Source: JBICHN01 sp043101845
GTDB taxonomy: Bacteria > Planctomycetota > Phycisphaerae > Phycisphaerales > UBA5793
NCBI GenBank assembly: GCA_043101845.1
Contig: JBICHN010000002.1
Location: forward strand, 186,001-250,000
Direction: 5' to 3'
Length of the DNA: 64,000 nt
Shown: in pieces, positions 24,532-33,970 of the stretch
How the letters are laid out: every line of letters begins with the position of its first letter
How positions within the stretch are numbered: position 1 is the stretch's first letter
Notes under the pieces: generated by a model
Told to the model about the DNA's origin: nothing
Databases searched by the model: none
The model's input: only the letters and a program-made list of their open reading frames with translations
Position numbers and translations under genes: made by a program

Positions 24532-25761
24532 GTGGGCCTGATGGACGCCATTCTCTGGTTCGCGGCCTGGGGCGCTCTCGTGTTGAGCGTCGCGGTCCTT
24601 GTTTACTGGTTCCTCGCGTTGACGATGATCGCGGCCGGAGTTCACGCGGCGCCCCGGATTGAGGAAGGGTTGTTCGAAGAACGCGACTCCGAGGCATGGC
24701 CTCGCGTTTCTATCGTGATCCCGGCCCACGACGAGGCGGAGTTCATCAGCGATGCGGTGCGGAGCATCCTGGCGTCGGACTATCCAGACTTCGAGGTGAT
24801 CGTCGTGGCCGATCGATGCGTCGACGACACGCCGGACCTCGTTCGTCAGATGATGGCGTCCGATGCGCGGCTACGCCTCATTGAGAACGATGAGTGTCCG
24901 GACGGGTGGTCTGGAAAGTGCCACGCCTCGTGGCGCGGCGCCATGGCGGCGACCGGCGATTGGATCCTGTTCACCGACGCCGACACGCTCTTTGACGAGC
25001 GACTGCTTCGCGCTTCCGTCGGACTCGCGCTCCGTCGCAGACTTGATTTCCTGAGCCTACTCGGACGACTTCGGCAGCGCTACGCATTCGAGAAGACGAC
25101 CCAGCCGGTCGCCGCGATGGCGCTCATGAAGATGTATCCGATACGCAAGATCAATCGTGAGGACCCGGCGCGGCGCCGACCATTCGCGAACGGACAGTTC
25201 ATGCTCATTCGTCATGAGACCTACCACGCGTTCGGAACGCACGAGCGCGTGCGAGACGCCATCCTGGAAGACCTGAAGATCGCGCGTCGTCTCACGAGAG
25301 ACGGATACCGAATCGCCCTCACCATGGCGCCCCGGCTCTTCTTCGTCCGTATGTATGAAGATGAAGAAGACTTTCGACGGGGCTGGAAGCGAATTCTGAT
25401 CGAGGGCGCGAATCGGAATGTTCCGCGCATGCGCGCCGCCGCGCGAAACCTTTCGATGCTGTCATGGTGTCCGGCGTTCGTCGTCGTCGCCATTACGCTC
25501 GGAGTGTGGACGACATTCGACGGCGATCGCTCATTTGGATTGACCGTGATCGCGATCGCCTGCGTTGCAGCGATCGCTCAGCTGGTCGCGGTGGCGTGGG
25601 CGTATCGGCTGCAGGGGGCGTCGCTGTCCACCATCTGGCGCTATCCACTCGGGTGTTGGCGCGTCGCGGGAATCTACCGCGAAGCGGTTCGAGATCTTAA
25701 GGAAGGTCGCGGCATCGAGTGGGCGCGGATGCAGTACGCGGTTGATGAGAAGACGGAGTGA
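24532..25761 (+). CDS. Membrane glycosyltransferase family 2 (HpnB-like)
   Basis: This 409-residue protein has an N-terminal helix (residues about 8-35), then a GT-A domain with VSIVIPAHDEAEFISDAVRS, the metal-binding TDADT motif near residue 147, and an ED-like acceptor region (AILEDLKIARRL). Three to four C-terminal membrane helices follow (about 305-380). The layout resembles hopanoid-associated HpnB glycosyltransferases, which are thought to act on lipid carriers, but the surrounding genes are not hopanoid genes. GTG 24532 or ATG 24541 could be the start. The acceptor is unknown. Confidence 0.85.
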   Translation: MGLMDAILWFAAWGALVLSVAVLVYWFLALTMIAAGVHAAPRIEEGLFEERDSEAWPRVSIVIPAHDEAEFISDAVRSILASDYPDFEVIVVADRCVDDTPDLVRQMMASDARLRLIENDECPDGWSGKCHASWRGAMAATGDWILFTDADTLFDERLLRASVGLALRRRLDFLSLLGRLRQRYAFEKTTQPVAAMALMKMYPIRKINREDPARRRPFANGQFMLIRHETYHAFGTHERVRDAILEDLKIARRLTRDGYRIALTMAPRLFFVRMYEDEEDFRRGWKRILIEGANRNVPRMRAAARNLSMLSWCPAFVVVAITLGVWTTFDGDRSFGLTVIAIACVAAIAQLVAVAWAYRLQGASLSTIWRYPLGCWRVAGIYREAVRDLKEGRGIEWARMQYAVDEKTE

Positions 25762-25768
25762 TCGTCGC

Positions 25769-26200
25769 TCATCGTTCCAGACGCACGGCGTCCCGGTAGT
25801 GACGGACAACCGGCTCATTCGCATGCTCCGGAAGAACCACGATCACCACATCAATCCGCAGGCGGCGATTCAGCCATCGCTTCTTCTTCGCGGTCAGCAG
25901 GGTGAGGCGTACGAGTCGGCGACGCTTGGCGGGGTGGATTGCGCGCTCTCCCCGTACATGGTCCGATCGGCGGGACTTCACCTCGACGAATACGATGCAG
26001 TCATCGTCGGGATCCTCGAAGATGAGGTCGATCTCTCCGCCGCGCAATCGATAGTTTCGGGTCAACAGTCGATAGCCGAGCCGGCGCAGATACCGCTCGG
26101 CGATTCGCTCCCCTTCGACGCCGAACGAATGTCTCGCGTCTTTCCTGCGTCCGAGCACACGATCGCGCAATCGCTCGAGAACTCGTCGGGGCGATTCCAC
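25769..26200 (-). CDS. yraN: UPF0102 / YraN family endonuclease-fold protein
   Basis: This 143-residue protein starts at a GTG. It shows the family pattern: GVEGERIAERYLRRLGYRLL, NYRLRGGEIDLIFED and VFVEVKSR. The D-(x)n-ExK arrangement is that of the restriction-endonuclease fold; a nuclease role is inferred from the fold and is not proven for the family. The gene begins nine bases after the stop of the foldase gene upstream, forming a two-gene unit. Confidence 0.92.
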   Translation of the reverse strand: MESPRRVLERLRDRVLGRRKDARHSFGVEGERIAERYLRRLGYRLLTRNYRLRGGEIDLIFEDPDDDCIVFVEVKSRRSDHVRGERAIHPAKRRRLVRLTLLTAKKKRWLNRRLRIDVVIVVLPEHANEPVVRHYRDAVRLER

Positions 26201-26209
26201 GATAACGGG

Positions 26210-27445
26210 TCAGGGCGCCTCCGGCGCCCACCGCTTGATCGAGATGTCGAGCAGCTTCAACGCCATGCGATCGAGGTCGTCGTAGCTTCCGCGCGCGCGC
26301 AATTCCCCGATGTACTTTGATTGCTCCTGCAGGATGCGCTGATCACGAATGCGCGTCTCGATTTCTGTCTGCACCTCATAGAGCGAGCGTCCCTCGCCGC
26401 TCTCGAGATTCACGATCTGAGCCCAGACGGTGTTCGATCCGGCGTCGATTGGCCCCGCGACGGCGCCCTCATCGAGATCGCGGATCGCCGCGTCAACTTC
26501 CGGCCAGGCGGTCAGAGGAGTCGCGTCGATGCCCTCCACGAGCGGTGTCGGCGCCATGAGTCCGCCATCTGACGCCATGAAGCGACTGTGCCGCGTCGCG
26601 ACTTCGGAAAAGAGGCGACCTTCCTCAAGCTCGCGCTTCACCGCCGACCGCGCCGACTCGTCACTCATCGGGACGACAATCAGGCGCAGCTGAATCATGG
26701 CGGGCGGGTTGAATTCGTCGGAGTGCTCGCGGTAGTAGCGCTCGATATCGCGCCAGGATACCACCACATTCTGTTCGACCTTATTGCGCAACTCCATCTC
26801 GACGAGTTGGGCCGCGCGGATCTGATCGAGTTGAGGGTCGAGTTCGGTGCCGTAGCGTTCCTGCAGGCGCTCGTTCGCCGCGGCCTCGCTTCCGGCAGAC
26901 TGGCGGATGATCTCGCGCCGGGTGGAATCGAGCCAGTATCGAATCCCGATTCGCTGCTGCTCGGTCAGCCTCGACTCCGCTTCGGCGAGGATCAACTCGT
27001 TATCGATGAGGCGACGAAGCTGCTGCGTGATTCGGGGCCAGGCCTTCGCCACGAACTCGCGCTGGCTGGCGGATTCCCTGCCCATGATGGCCATCTCTTC
27101 GGCCATCGGCTCGAAGAACGCGTCCGCGAAGATCGGTCGCCCATTCACCTGCCCCACAAGCCCGCCCACGATGATCCGCGTGTTCGGCGCAACCTCGCTG
27201 CTCGCCGCGTCGTCCGGATCGATTCCCGGCGCGATCCGTGGCCCCTCGTCGGGCGCCTCGCCATCGGTCGTGTCGTCCGCGTCGTCATCCGACATGGTTC
27301 CCGCGTAGAAGTCGGACGGCGCGATGACTCGAGGGGCCGCCCGTCGTTCCACCCGGAGGTCGGAGTCCCCGCCGGCGCAACTGATGAGGAATCCGAGGCC
27401 GATCAGGAGCGGCCAGGTCCAACTTCGAGAAGCAGTGGGTCGCAT
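26210..27445 (-). CDS. Lipoprotein peptidyl-prolyl isomerase (PpiC/SurA-like)
   Basis: It is 411 residues from the ATG at 27445, nine bases after GAGGAG. A lipoprotein signal (WPLLIGLGFLISC) is followed by an Asp-rich linker, a SurA-like chaperone domain at about residues 110-260 (GQVNGRPIFADAF and LIDNELILAEAESRLTEQQ), and a parvulin-like domain at about 265-390 (AMIQLRLIVVPMSDE; SRFMASDGGLMAP). It probably assists folding of exported proteins in the periplasm. Some parvulin active-site residues are hard to assign, so the isomerase activity may be degenerate. Confidence 0.85.
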   Translation of the reverse strand: MRPTASRSWTWPLLIGLGFLISCAGGDSDLRVERRAAPRVIAPSDFYAGTMSDDDADDTTDGEAPDEGPRIAPGIDPDDAASSEVAPNTRIIVGGLVGQVNGRPIFADAFFEPMAEEMAIMGRESASQREFVAKAWPRITQQLRRLIDNELILAEAESRLTEQQRIGIRYWLDSTRREIIRQSAGSEAAANERLQERYGTELDPQLDQIRAAQLVEMELRNKVEQNVVVSWRDIERYYREHSDEFNPPAMIQLRLIVVPMSDESARSAVKRELEEGRLFSEVATRHSRFMASDGGLMAPTPLVEGIDATPLTAWPEVDAAIRDLDEGAVAGPIDAGSNTVWAQIVNLESGEGRSLYEVQTEIETRIRDQRILQEQSKYIGELRARGSYDDLDRMALKLLDISIKRWAPEAP

Positions 27446-27619
27446 GGGTCCGGTCTCCTCGGAGGATCTGGGGACGGGGCATCCTAGTCGACGCCGGAGG
27501 CCCGAAGATAGATCGACGGCCATGACGATTTGACCCGAATCATTCGATTCGATCGACGGCGGGGAACGGCCTCTCCCTATACTCCCGATCCTCAACCGCG
27601 CAAATGGAGAGGTCTCGAA

Positions 27620-28093
27620 ATGAGCGAATCAGGTGGTGCCCCGAAGATTCAGGTCGACTCGGACTGGAAGTCGCAGGCGCAGGCCGAGAAGGAACGGCTC
27701 GCCCAGCGCGAACGGGAGAAGAAAGAGAAGCAGGCCGCGGCTCCTTCGGTCGCTCCGAGCGCCGGAGCGAAGAGCTCATCGCGCGGCTCGCAGCTCCCCC
27801 CGCCGAGCTGGGACACGCTGGTGAGCATGATGGCGACGCAGGCCATTATGTACCTGGGCGGGATCGCCGATCCGCGAACGGGCCAGCCGATGGTGGACCT
27901 GGATGTGGCGCGGCATCAGATCGACCTGCTTGCGGTGCTCGAAGAGAAGACGCGCGGCAATCTGAGCGACGAAGAGTCCGGCAAGCTCTCGAGCCTGCTC
28001 TATGACCTCCGGATGCGTTACCTCTCGATCTCGAAATCCTCAAGCCCGCTCGTGGCCGAGGCGATGGGCGGCGGCTCGGGCTCCCGCGCCTGA
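27620..28093 (+). CDS. DUF1844 protein
   Basis: It is 157 residues from the ATG at 27620 after GGAGAGG. The N-terminal half is charged and Ala/Ser-rich (AQAEKERLAQREREKKEKQA). The C-terminal half carries DUF1844: WDTLVSMMATQAIMYLGGIA, then HQIDLLAVLEEKTRGNLSDE and LLYDLRMRYL. The family is conserved in planctomycetes, acidobacteria and deltaproteobacteria, and its function is unknown. The gene is divergent from the foldase. Confidence 0.9.
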   Translation: MSESGGAPKIQVDSDWKSQAQAEKERLAQREREKKEKQAAAPSVAPSAGAKSSSRGSQLPPPSWDTLVSMMATQAIMYLGGIADPRTGQPMVDLDVARHQIDLLAVLEEKTRGNLSDEESGKLSSLLYDLRMRYLSISKSSSPLVAEAMGGGSGSRA

Positions 28094-28189
28094 GGCGCGA
28101 TTTCGGTCGCGCTGCTCATATACTGGACACCAGCCCGAGTACGCGCCGGGCCCGGTTTCTGACGACTCGATCGCGGAAAGGCGAGTTTC

Positions 28190-29041
28190 GTGGCGGACGC
28201 ATCGATCCCGACGACGGCCTCTTTGTCAAACAGCTTCATGGATCGACACTATTTCCTCCTGAGGCGATTGCATTCGCTCAGCGGTGTCGTGCCCATCGGC
28301 GTCTTTCTCATCCCGCACCTGACGACGAATTCGTCAATCGTCTGGGGTCAGATCTTCGGCCGTTCGCACTACGGCCCGGATGGTCATGCGGGGGTGGAGA
28401 CCTTTCAGCACGAGGTCAACTTCATCCACAGTCTGCCGTTCCTCGTACTCATCGAGATCTTCGTGCTCTGGTTGCCGATCGCATTTCACGCCGGTCTTGG
28501 CGTGTATTACGCGATGACCGGTCGTTCGAATCTCCAGCGGTACGCGTACCAGGATAACTGGCGGTACACGCTGCAGCGTCTGACCGGTTACATCGGAATC
28601 GTGTACATCTTCCTCCACATCAGCTCACTCCGCTGGCATTGGACTTACGGTGGCTTGTTGCCGACCTTTGATGCGCAGTACGCGTCGTCCACGACCGCCG
28701 AGCATTTCCAGGCTGGTGGCGTGGTCCGGCAGTCCGCCGTCATCGGGCTCTATGTCGTCGGTGTGCTCGCCCTCGTCTTTCACTTTGCGAACGGTCTCTG
28801 GACGGCGGCGATCACCTGGGGCGTGACCATCACGGAAAAAGCGCAGGAACGCTGGGGCTATGTCTGTGCGGCGATCGGCGCCGGTCTTGCGGCGGCCGGT
28901 CTCGCGGCGATCTTCGGATTCGCCACGGTGGATATCGACAAGGCCCGCCTCGTCGAAGAACGAATGCTCGCGGGCGAGGTCACCCCGGACGAAGAAGCGC
29001 CGGGACATGGAATCGGTGAGGCCGCGGACGACGAACAGTAA
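28190..29041 (+). CDS. sdhC: Succinate dehydrogenase cytochrome b subunit (SdhC, b558 type)
   Basis: This 283-residue membrane protein starts at a GTG. Five hydrophobic helices are visible, with heme-ligand-type histidines in RLHSLSGVVPIGVFLIPHL, IAFHAGLGVYY, LHISSLRWHW and ALVFHFANGLW. This is the single-polypeptide, two-heme type of cytochrome b558 as in Bacillus and Bacteroidetes, which needs no separate SdhD. It anchors the dehydrogenase and passes electrons to quinone. An acidic C-terminal tail ends the protein. sdhA follows after 110 bp. Confidence 0.93.
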   Translation: MADASIPTTASLSNSFMDRHYFLLRRLHSLSGVVPIGVFLIPHLTTNSSIVWGQIFGRSHYGPDGHAGVETFQHEVNFIHSLPFLVLIEIFVLWLPIAFHAGLGVYYAMTGRSNLQRYAYQDNWRYTLQRLTGYIGIVYIFLHISSLRWHWTYGGLLPTFDAQYASSTTAEHFQAGGVVRQSAVIGLYVVGVLALVFHFANGLWTAAITWGVTITEKAQERWGYVCAAIGAGLAAAGLAAIFGFATVDIDKARLVEERMLAGEVTPDEEAPGHGIGEAADDEQ

Positions 29042-29151
29042 AGTAGCCGAGGGCGCAGAGTTGGCCGCCTCCGCCGCATCCGCGGGAGACGGTCGAATTC
29101 ATTGGATTCTGGGCCGTGATCACGCGGCCAGACGCGGATTGGAGCGACTCG

Positions 29152-31062
29152 ATGGCGCCGAAGAAGCGCGTGATAGTGGTAGGCGGCGGGCTCGCGGGAC
29201 TCGCGGCGTGTGTCAAACTCGCCGAAGAGGACATCCCGGTCGATCTGATCTCCATGGTTCCGGTCAAGCGATCGCATTCGGTGTGCGCGCAAGGCGGGAT
29301 CAACTCGGCGAACGACATCGCCCGTCAGCAGGGATTCTCCGAGTGGGTCCACATGGATGAGACGCTCTATGGTGGCGACTTCCTCGCCCACCAGCCACCC
29401 GTGTACGAGATGACCCACTGGGCGCCTCGGATCATCGGACTCTTTGATCGCATGGGCGTTCCATTCAATCGCACGGCTGAGGGAAATCTTGACCGGCGAC
29501 TGTTCGGCGGCTCCCTGTTCAAGCGAACCTTTTTCGCCGGGGCGACGACCGGTCAGCAATTGCTCTATTCGCTCGATGAACAGGTGCGGCGCTTCGAAGC
29601 GGAAGGCAAGGTCAACAAGTTCGAGTTCTGGGAATTCCTCTGGCCCATCCTCGACGAGGATGGAGTGTGCCGCGGCTGCGTCGCTCAGGATATGCGCACG
29701 ATGCAGATTCGATCGTTCCGCGGCGATGCGGTGGTCATGTGCACGGGCGGAAACGGACTCATCTTCGGCAAGAGCACGAACTCCGTCGTGTGCACGGGCG
29801 GCGCCGCGAGTCGTTGCTATCAGGCCGGCGCGTGGTACGCGAATGGAGAATTCATTCAGGTGCACCCGACGGCGATTCCCGGCGCCGACAAATGCCGACT
29901 CATGTCCGAATCGGCGCGGGGCGAAGGCGGTCGCGTATGGGTGCCCAGAACGAAGGGTGACACGCGTGATCCGCGGCAGATTCCCGACGCCGAACGCTGG
30001 TATTTTCTTGAAGAGAAGTACCCGAAGTACGGAAACCTCGTCCCGCGCGACATTGCGACGCGCGAAATATTCGATGTCTGCGTGAACGAGGGCCTCGGCG
30101 TCGGCGGCGGCAACATGGTCTATCTCGATCTCACGCACAAGACTCCGGAGTTTCTCGAGACGAAGCTCGGCGGCATTCTTGAGATCTATCGAAAGTTCGT
30201 CGGTGATGATCCGGTGCAAACCCCGATGAAGATCTTCCCGGCCGTGCATTACACGATGGGCGGCATGTGGACGACCTACACCGCGAACGCGGACAACAAG
30301 GGCATGCGGCTCGGCGCTCCGAACACGATGATGACGAACATTCCGGGACTCTTCGCTTTGGGTGAGGTGAACTATCAGTATCACGGCGCCACTCGACTCG
30401 GCGCCAACGCGCTGCTCTCGTGCACCTTTGATGGATTGTTCGCTGGCGCCGGAATCGCCAGTTATGTTCGCGAAGAGGAGACGCCGGCCGCCGAGATGAG
30501 CGCCGGGCTCTTTGACGCCGCGGCCGACCGTGAGACCGAAAAGATGAATCGTCTCATCGCGTCCGATGGCGGTGAGAATCCGTTTGCGATCGGTCGCGAA
30601 ATGGGCGTCGAAATGACCGCGGCGTCGACCGTCGTCAAGACGGAACGCCGCATGCTCCAGGCGATGGACAAGCTCCACGAACTCATGGATCGCTTCGAGC
30701 GGATCACGCTCGCGGACACCGGAATGTGGACGAATCAAACCTTGAGTTACGCCCGCGCCGTCGGGGACATGCTCAAGCTCGCCGAGGTCATTCTTCAGGG
30801 CGGGATCGATCGCAAGGAAAGCCGCGGATCGCACTATCGCACGGATTACCTCGAGCGTGACGACGAGAAGTTTCTCGCCACTACGGTCGCCGAGTATGAC
30901 TCGACGAGCGGGCGTCCGAAGCTCTGGTACGAAGAGATCACCATGGGTCTCGTCGAACCGCGCGCCCGAACTTACGGTCGTGTCGAGTCCGAGCCGAAGG
31001 GCAAGGAATCGCCGGCGGGCAAGGATGTCGAGCGGCCGGCGGCGACGGCGCCGAGCAGTTGA
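29152..31062 (+). CDS. sdhA: Succinate dehydrogenase / fumarate reductase flavoprotein subunit
   Basis: It is 636 residues from the ATG at 29152 after GGAG. The FAD-binding motif VIVVGGGLAGLAA lies at residues 7-19. The site of covalent FAD attachment is H42 in KRSHSVCAQGGI. Catalytic-region motifs include EFIQVHPTAIPGADKCRLMS, ESARGEGGRVW and PAVHYTMGGMWT. Length is normal for the SdhA of b558-type enzymes. The C-terminus carries an extra Ala/Pro-rich tail. The iron-sulfur subunit gene is not downstream; the next gene is on the other strand. Confidence 0.95.
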   Translation: MAPKKRVIVVGGGLAGLAACVKLAEEDIPVDLISMVPVKRSHSVCAQGGINSANDIARQQGFSEWVHMDETLYGGDFLAHQPPVYEMTHWAPRIIGLFDRMGVPFNRTAEGNLDRRLFGGSLFKRTFFAGATTGQQLLYSLDEQVRRFEAEGKVNKFEFWEFLWPILDEDGVCRGCVAQDMRTMQIRSFRGDAVVMCTGGNGLIFGKSTNSVVCTGGAASRCYQAGAWYANGEFIQVHPTAIPGADKCRLMSESARGEGGRVWVPRTKGDTRDPRQIPDAERWYFLEEKYPKYGNLVPRDIATREIFDVCVNEGLGVGGGNMVYLDLTHKTPEFLETKLGGILEIYRKFVGDDPVQTPMKIFPAVHYTMGGMWTTYTANADNKGMRLGAPNTMMTNIPGLFALGEVNYQYHGATRLGANALLSCTFDGLFAGAGIASYVREEETPAAEMSAGLFDAAADRETEKMNRLIASDGGENPFAIGREMGVEMTAASTVVKTERRMLQAMDKLHELMDRFERITLADTGMWTNQTLSYARAVGDMLKLAEVILQGGIDRKESRGSHYRTDYLERDDEKFLATTVAEYDSTSGRPKLWYEEITMGLVEPRARTYGRVESEPKGKESPAGKDVERPAATAPSS

Positions 31063-31071
31063 GCCGTGCCA

Positions 31072-32271
31072 TCATCGCGCGATCGCGCGAAGGCCGCGAT
31101 CAAGATCGGCGATGAGGTCCACCTCGTCCTCGAGACCGACTGAAATGCGAATGAGTGACGGTGTAATGCCGGTCTCGGCATGATCGTCGCCGAATTCTTC
31201 CTCGCCGAAATCGAGTTCGGCGGGAATCTCAGTGAGTGTCTCAACTCCGCCGAGGCTCGTCGCGATGGGGATGGTCCGGAAGGCTTCGATGAAGGCGCGA
31301 GCGGCCTCGAGCCCGCCGTCGACCTCGAATGAGAACACGCCTCCCCCGGCGCGCATCTGGCGACGGGCCAGTTCGTAATACGGTGAGCTCTTGAGACCGG
31401 CGTAGTTGACGCGGCTGATCTCCGGCCGGCTCTCGAGATGCCGGGCCATCGCGAGCGCGGTCGCGCTCTGACGCTCGACTCGAACTCCGAGCGTCTTGAT
31501 CCCCCGCAGGAGCAGCCAGGCGGCGTGCGGGTCCATCACGCCACCGAGTTGAATCTGCATCTCCTTGATCTTCTCGACGAGTGACCGCGATCCGGCGACG
31601 GCGCCGGCCATCAGGTCCGAGTGACCGGCCAGATACTTCGTTGCGGAATGGATCGCGAGGTCGGCGCCGAGTCCGATCGTTGATTGGATTGCCGGACTCG
31701 CAAAGGTGGCGTCCACGAAGAGAAGCGCGTCGTGTTCCCTCGCGATTGAGACGGCGCCTTCGACATCCACGATTTTGATGAGCGGATTCGAAGGCGTCTC
31801 GATGTAGAACAGTTCCGTATCTTCGCGGGCGGCGGCTCGAATCTCGGCGAGGTCCGTGGCGTCGACGAAGCTGACCTCGACACCGAAGTTCGGCGCGATT
31901 CGATCGAAGAAGGTATAGGTCTGCGCGAAGATGTCGCGCTGGGCGACGACATGGGCGCCCGGACGAAGGACGGCAAGGAGCGATGTCGTGATCGCGGCCA
32001 TTCCCGACGCGAAGACGAGCCCCGCCTCGGCTCGTTCGAGGTCCGCGATCTTGGCGCCGGCTTCGTCCGTGGTTGGATTCCCAAATCGGGTGTACAACCC
32101 CGGACCACGGCTCCGGTATTCGTCGGCGAGCGCTTCACTCGACGACGCTTCGAAGGTCGACGCCTGCACGATCGGAACGCTCATCGGACGCGACCGGCGT
32201 TCTCCGTCCGACCAGGTGCGCGCCGCTCGGGTGTTGAAGCCCTCTTCATTCGTTTCTTCGTGGTCGCTCAC
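31072..32271 (-). CDS. Cys/Met metabolism PLP enzyme (cystathionine gamma-synthase/lyase or methionine gamma-lyase family)
   Basis: It is 399 residues from the GTG at 32271, which follows CTGGAG by five bases; an ATG at 32313 has no site. The PLP lysine is K212 in IHSATKYLAGHSD. Other family motifs are YTRFGNPTTDEAGAKIADLE, VFASGMAAITTSLLAVLRPG and YIETPSNPLIKIVD. The family acts on homoserine esters, cystathionine or methionine by alpha/gamma elimination or replacement. Active-site details do not allow a choice among these reactions. It is convergent with sdhA. Confidence 0.88.
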   Translation of the reverse strand: MSDHEETNEEGFNTRAARTWSDGERRSRPMSVPIVQASTFEASSSEALADEYRSRGPGLYTRFGNPTTDEAGAKIADLERAEAGLVFASGMAAITTSLLAVLRPGAHVVAQRDIFAQTYTFFDRIAPNFGVEVSFVDATDLAEIRAAAREDTELFYIETPSNPLIKIVDVEGAVSIAREHDALLFVDATFASPAIQSTIGLGADLAIHSATKYLAGHSDLMAGAVAGSRSLVEKIKEMQIQLGGVMDPHAAWLLLRGIKTLGVRVERQSATALAMARHLESRPEISRVNYAGLKSSPYYELARRQMRAGGGVFSFEVDGGLEAARAFIEAFRTIPIATSLGGVETLTEIPAELDFGEEEFGDDHAETGITPSLIRISVGLEDEVDLIADLDRGLRAIAR

Positions 32272-32299
32272 CGCGTCTCCAGTCTTCGTCTCGTGCCGG

Positions 32300-32452
32300 T
32301 CAATTCCGAACATCGCGTGAGGCGCCGCTAATGGCGCGACCGCCGGCTTCGATGTCCTCGCCCACGCCTTCGACGGTGTTGCATCCGGTCAGGGCCCAGC
32401 ATCCGCCGAGGAGAAGAATCAGTACGGTGAACGCTCGAACGAATCGGAACAT
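32300..32452 (-). CDS. Entericidin EcnA/B family small lipoprotein
   Basis: This 50-residue protein starts at the ATG at 32452, seven bases after GGAGG. The signal peptide ends in a clear lipobox (ALTGC). The mature part, NTVEGVGEDIEAGGRAISGA, is the entericidin signature (N-T-x-x-G-x-G-x-D). Entericidins are membrane lipoproteins first described as a stress-linked toxin/antidote pair in enterobacteria; no partner lies next to this one. Confidence 0.9.
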   Translation of the reverse strand: MFRFVRAFTVLILLLGGCWALTGCNTVEGVGEDIEAGGRAISGASRDVRN

Positions 32453-32566
32453 CGGGCAACCTCCATCCACTTGCATGACGCGGCGTCCAGGCGTGCGTCC
32501 GGCCGGGGGCAATCCTCGCGCGGGCGATCGACCGGTCCGGCGCTTGCGACTATTCTGCCCCGCGTC

Positions 32567-33925
32567 ATGACCGACATCAATCCATCCGCCGCCAAACTCC
32601 CGCATGATCGAACTTCAGGGCGACCCTGGACGGCGACTGAAGTCATCTACCAGATCTTTCCCGATCGGTTCCGGCGTGGATCGAACGCGCCCCGGGTCCA
32701 GTCGGACGCTCGCCACTGGAGAGGCGAACCGGTCCGCGTCACCGACGATCGAAGCCGGCTCACGGATCCGAAGCTCCACCAGAATCATTTCTACGGCGGT
32801 GATCTCGAGGGCATCGCCGGCGCGTTGCCCTACCTGTCAGACCTCGGGGTCACGGCGATCTACCTCAATCCGATCTTCGCCGCCAACACGACGCACCGAT
32901 ACGACACGACGGATTACCAGCGGATCGATCCCATGCTCGGTGATCGCCGCGACTTCGAGGCTCTGGTTCAGGCGATGCGCCGGCACGAAATGATGCTCGT
33001 GCTCGATGGCGTGTTCAATCACACCTCGAGTGACCATCCGTGGTACCACGAAGTCGAATCTCGCCGTTCTCGGTACATCATGAAGCCGGACGGCGAGGCC
33101 ATGAGTTGGCAGAACTCCGGCCATCTGCCCAAGCTTGATCTACAGAACGAAGAGGTCGTCGCATCCATACTCAAAGTCATCGACGCGTGGCCGGAGGCGG
33201 ACGCCTGGCGACTCGACGCGGGACATCTGATCCCCCGGGCCACGCTCCGGCGGATTCGCGAGCACGCAGCGCCACGGCGGATCATCGTCGAAGATTGGAA
33301 TTACGCGCAACATTACGACGAGCGCCATCTCGCCGACGGGGTCACGAACTACGCGTTTCGCGAGTACCTGCGATGTTTCTTCACCGAGGACTGCTCTCCC
33401 GAGACGCTGTTCGATCGGATGCGCCTCTGGATCGACGGGTACCCTCGTGACTTCCTCCGCCGTTCTTGGAATTACCTTGAGAACCATGACCTGACGCGGT
33501 TTCGCCGGGAAGTCGGACGCGAGCGGCTCATGCGGGCGCTGGTGATGAAGTTCACCACCCCGGGAACTCCGATGCTCTTTCAGGGCATCGAAACCGGGCT
33601 TGAAGGCGGGCCGGGCGACACGCATACCCGCGCGCCATTCGATTGGGACGAATCCACATGGGATCGAGAACTCCTCGACCATGTCCGATCACTCATCGCC
33701 TTGCGACGCGATCATCCCGTCCTGGCGACCGGCGAATTCAAGCCGTTGTACGCCGACAACCGCACGCGGACCCTCGCGTACGAAATGCGCGACGAACGAC
33801 GCGGTGAGCGGGCCGTAATCGCGTTGAATGACGGCTACCGTTCCGCGTCGATCGAATTGAACGGAGATCCGGGCCGCATTGACCTCGACGCCGGCGCGTG
33901 GCGGGTTTCGTTTCATCACGACTGA
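32567..33925 (+). CDS. GH13 alpha-glycosidase (neopullulanase/cyclomaltodextrinase-like)
   Basis: It is 452 residues from the ATG at 32567. The GH13 TIM barrel starts at about residue 26 (VIYQIFPDRFRRG). The nucleophile is D217 in WRLDAGH, the acid/base is E242 in IIVEDWNY, and the transition-state Asp is D308 in ENHD. LPKLDLQNEEV is characteristic of maltogenic amylase/cyclomaltodextrinase relatives. No N-terminal dimerisation domain or signal peptide is seen, so it is probably a cytoplasmic alpha-glucan or maltodextrin hydrolase. Confidence 0.92.
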   Translation: MTDINPSAAKLPHDRTSGRPWTATEVIYQIFPDRFRRGSNAPRVQSDARHWRGEPVRVTDDRSRLTDPKLHQNHFYGGDLEGIAGALPYLSDLGVTAIYLNPIFAANTTHRYDTTDYQRIDPMLGDRRDFEALVQAMRRHEMMLVLDGVFNHTSSDHPWYHEVESRRSRYIMKPDGEAMSWQNSGHLPKLDLQNEEVVASILKVIDAWPEADAWRLDAGHLIPRATLRRIREHAAPRRIIVEDWNYAQHYDERHLADGVTNYAFREYLRCFFTEDCSPETLFDRMRLWIDGYPRDFLRRSWNYLENHDLTRFRREVGRERLMRALVMKFTTPGTPMLFQGIETGLEGGPGDTHTRAPFDWDESTWDRELLDHVRSLIALRRDHPVLATGEFKPLYADNRTRTLAYEMRDERRGERAVIALNDGYRSASIELNGDPGRIDLDAGAWRVSFHHD

Positions 33926-33970
33926 CCGACACTCAGCCGCTCACGCGCGTCGAAACAGAAGGACGATCGA

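Noticed and set aside
28858..30834. A 658-codon minus-strand open frame
   Set aside because: It lies antisense to sdhA, a clearly conserved gene, and has shadow-type composition.
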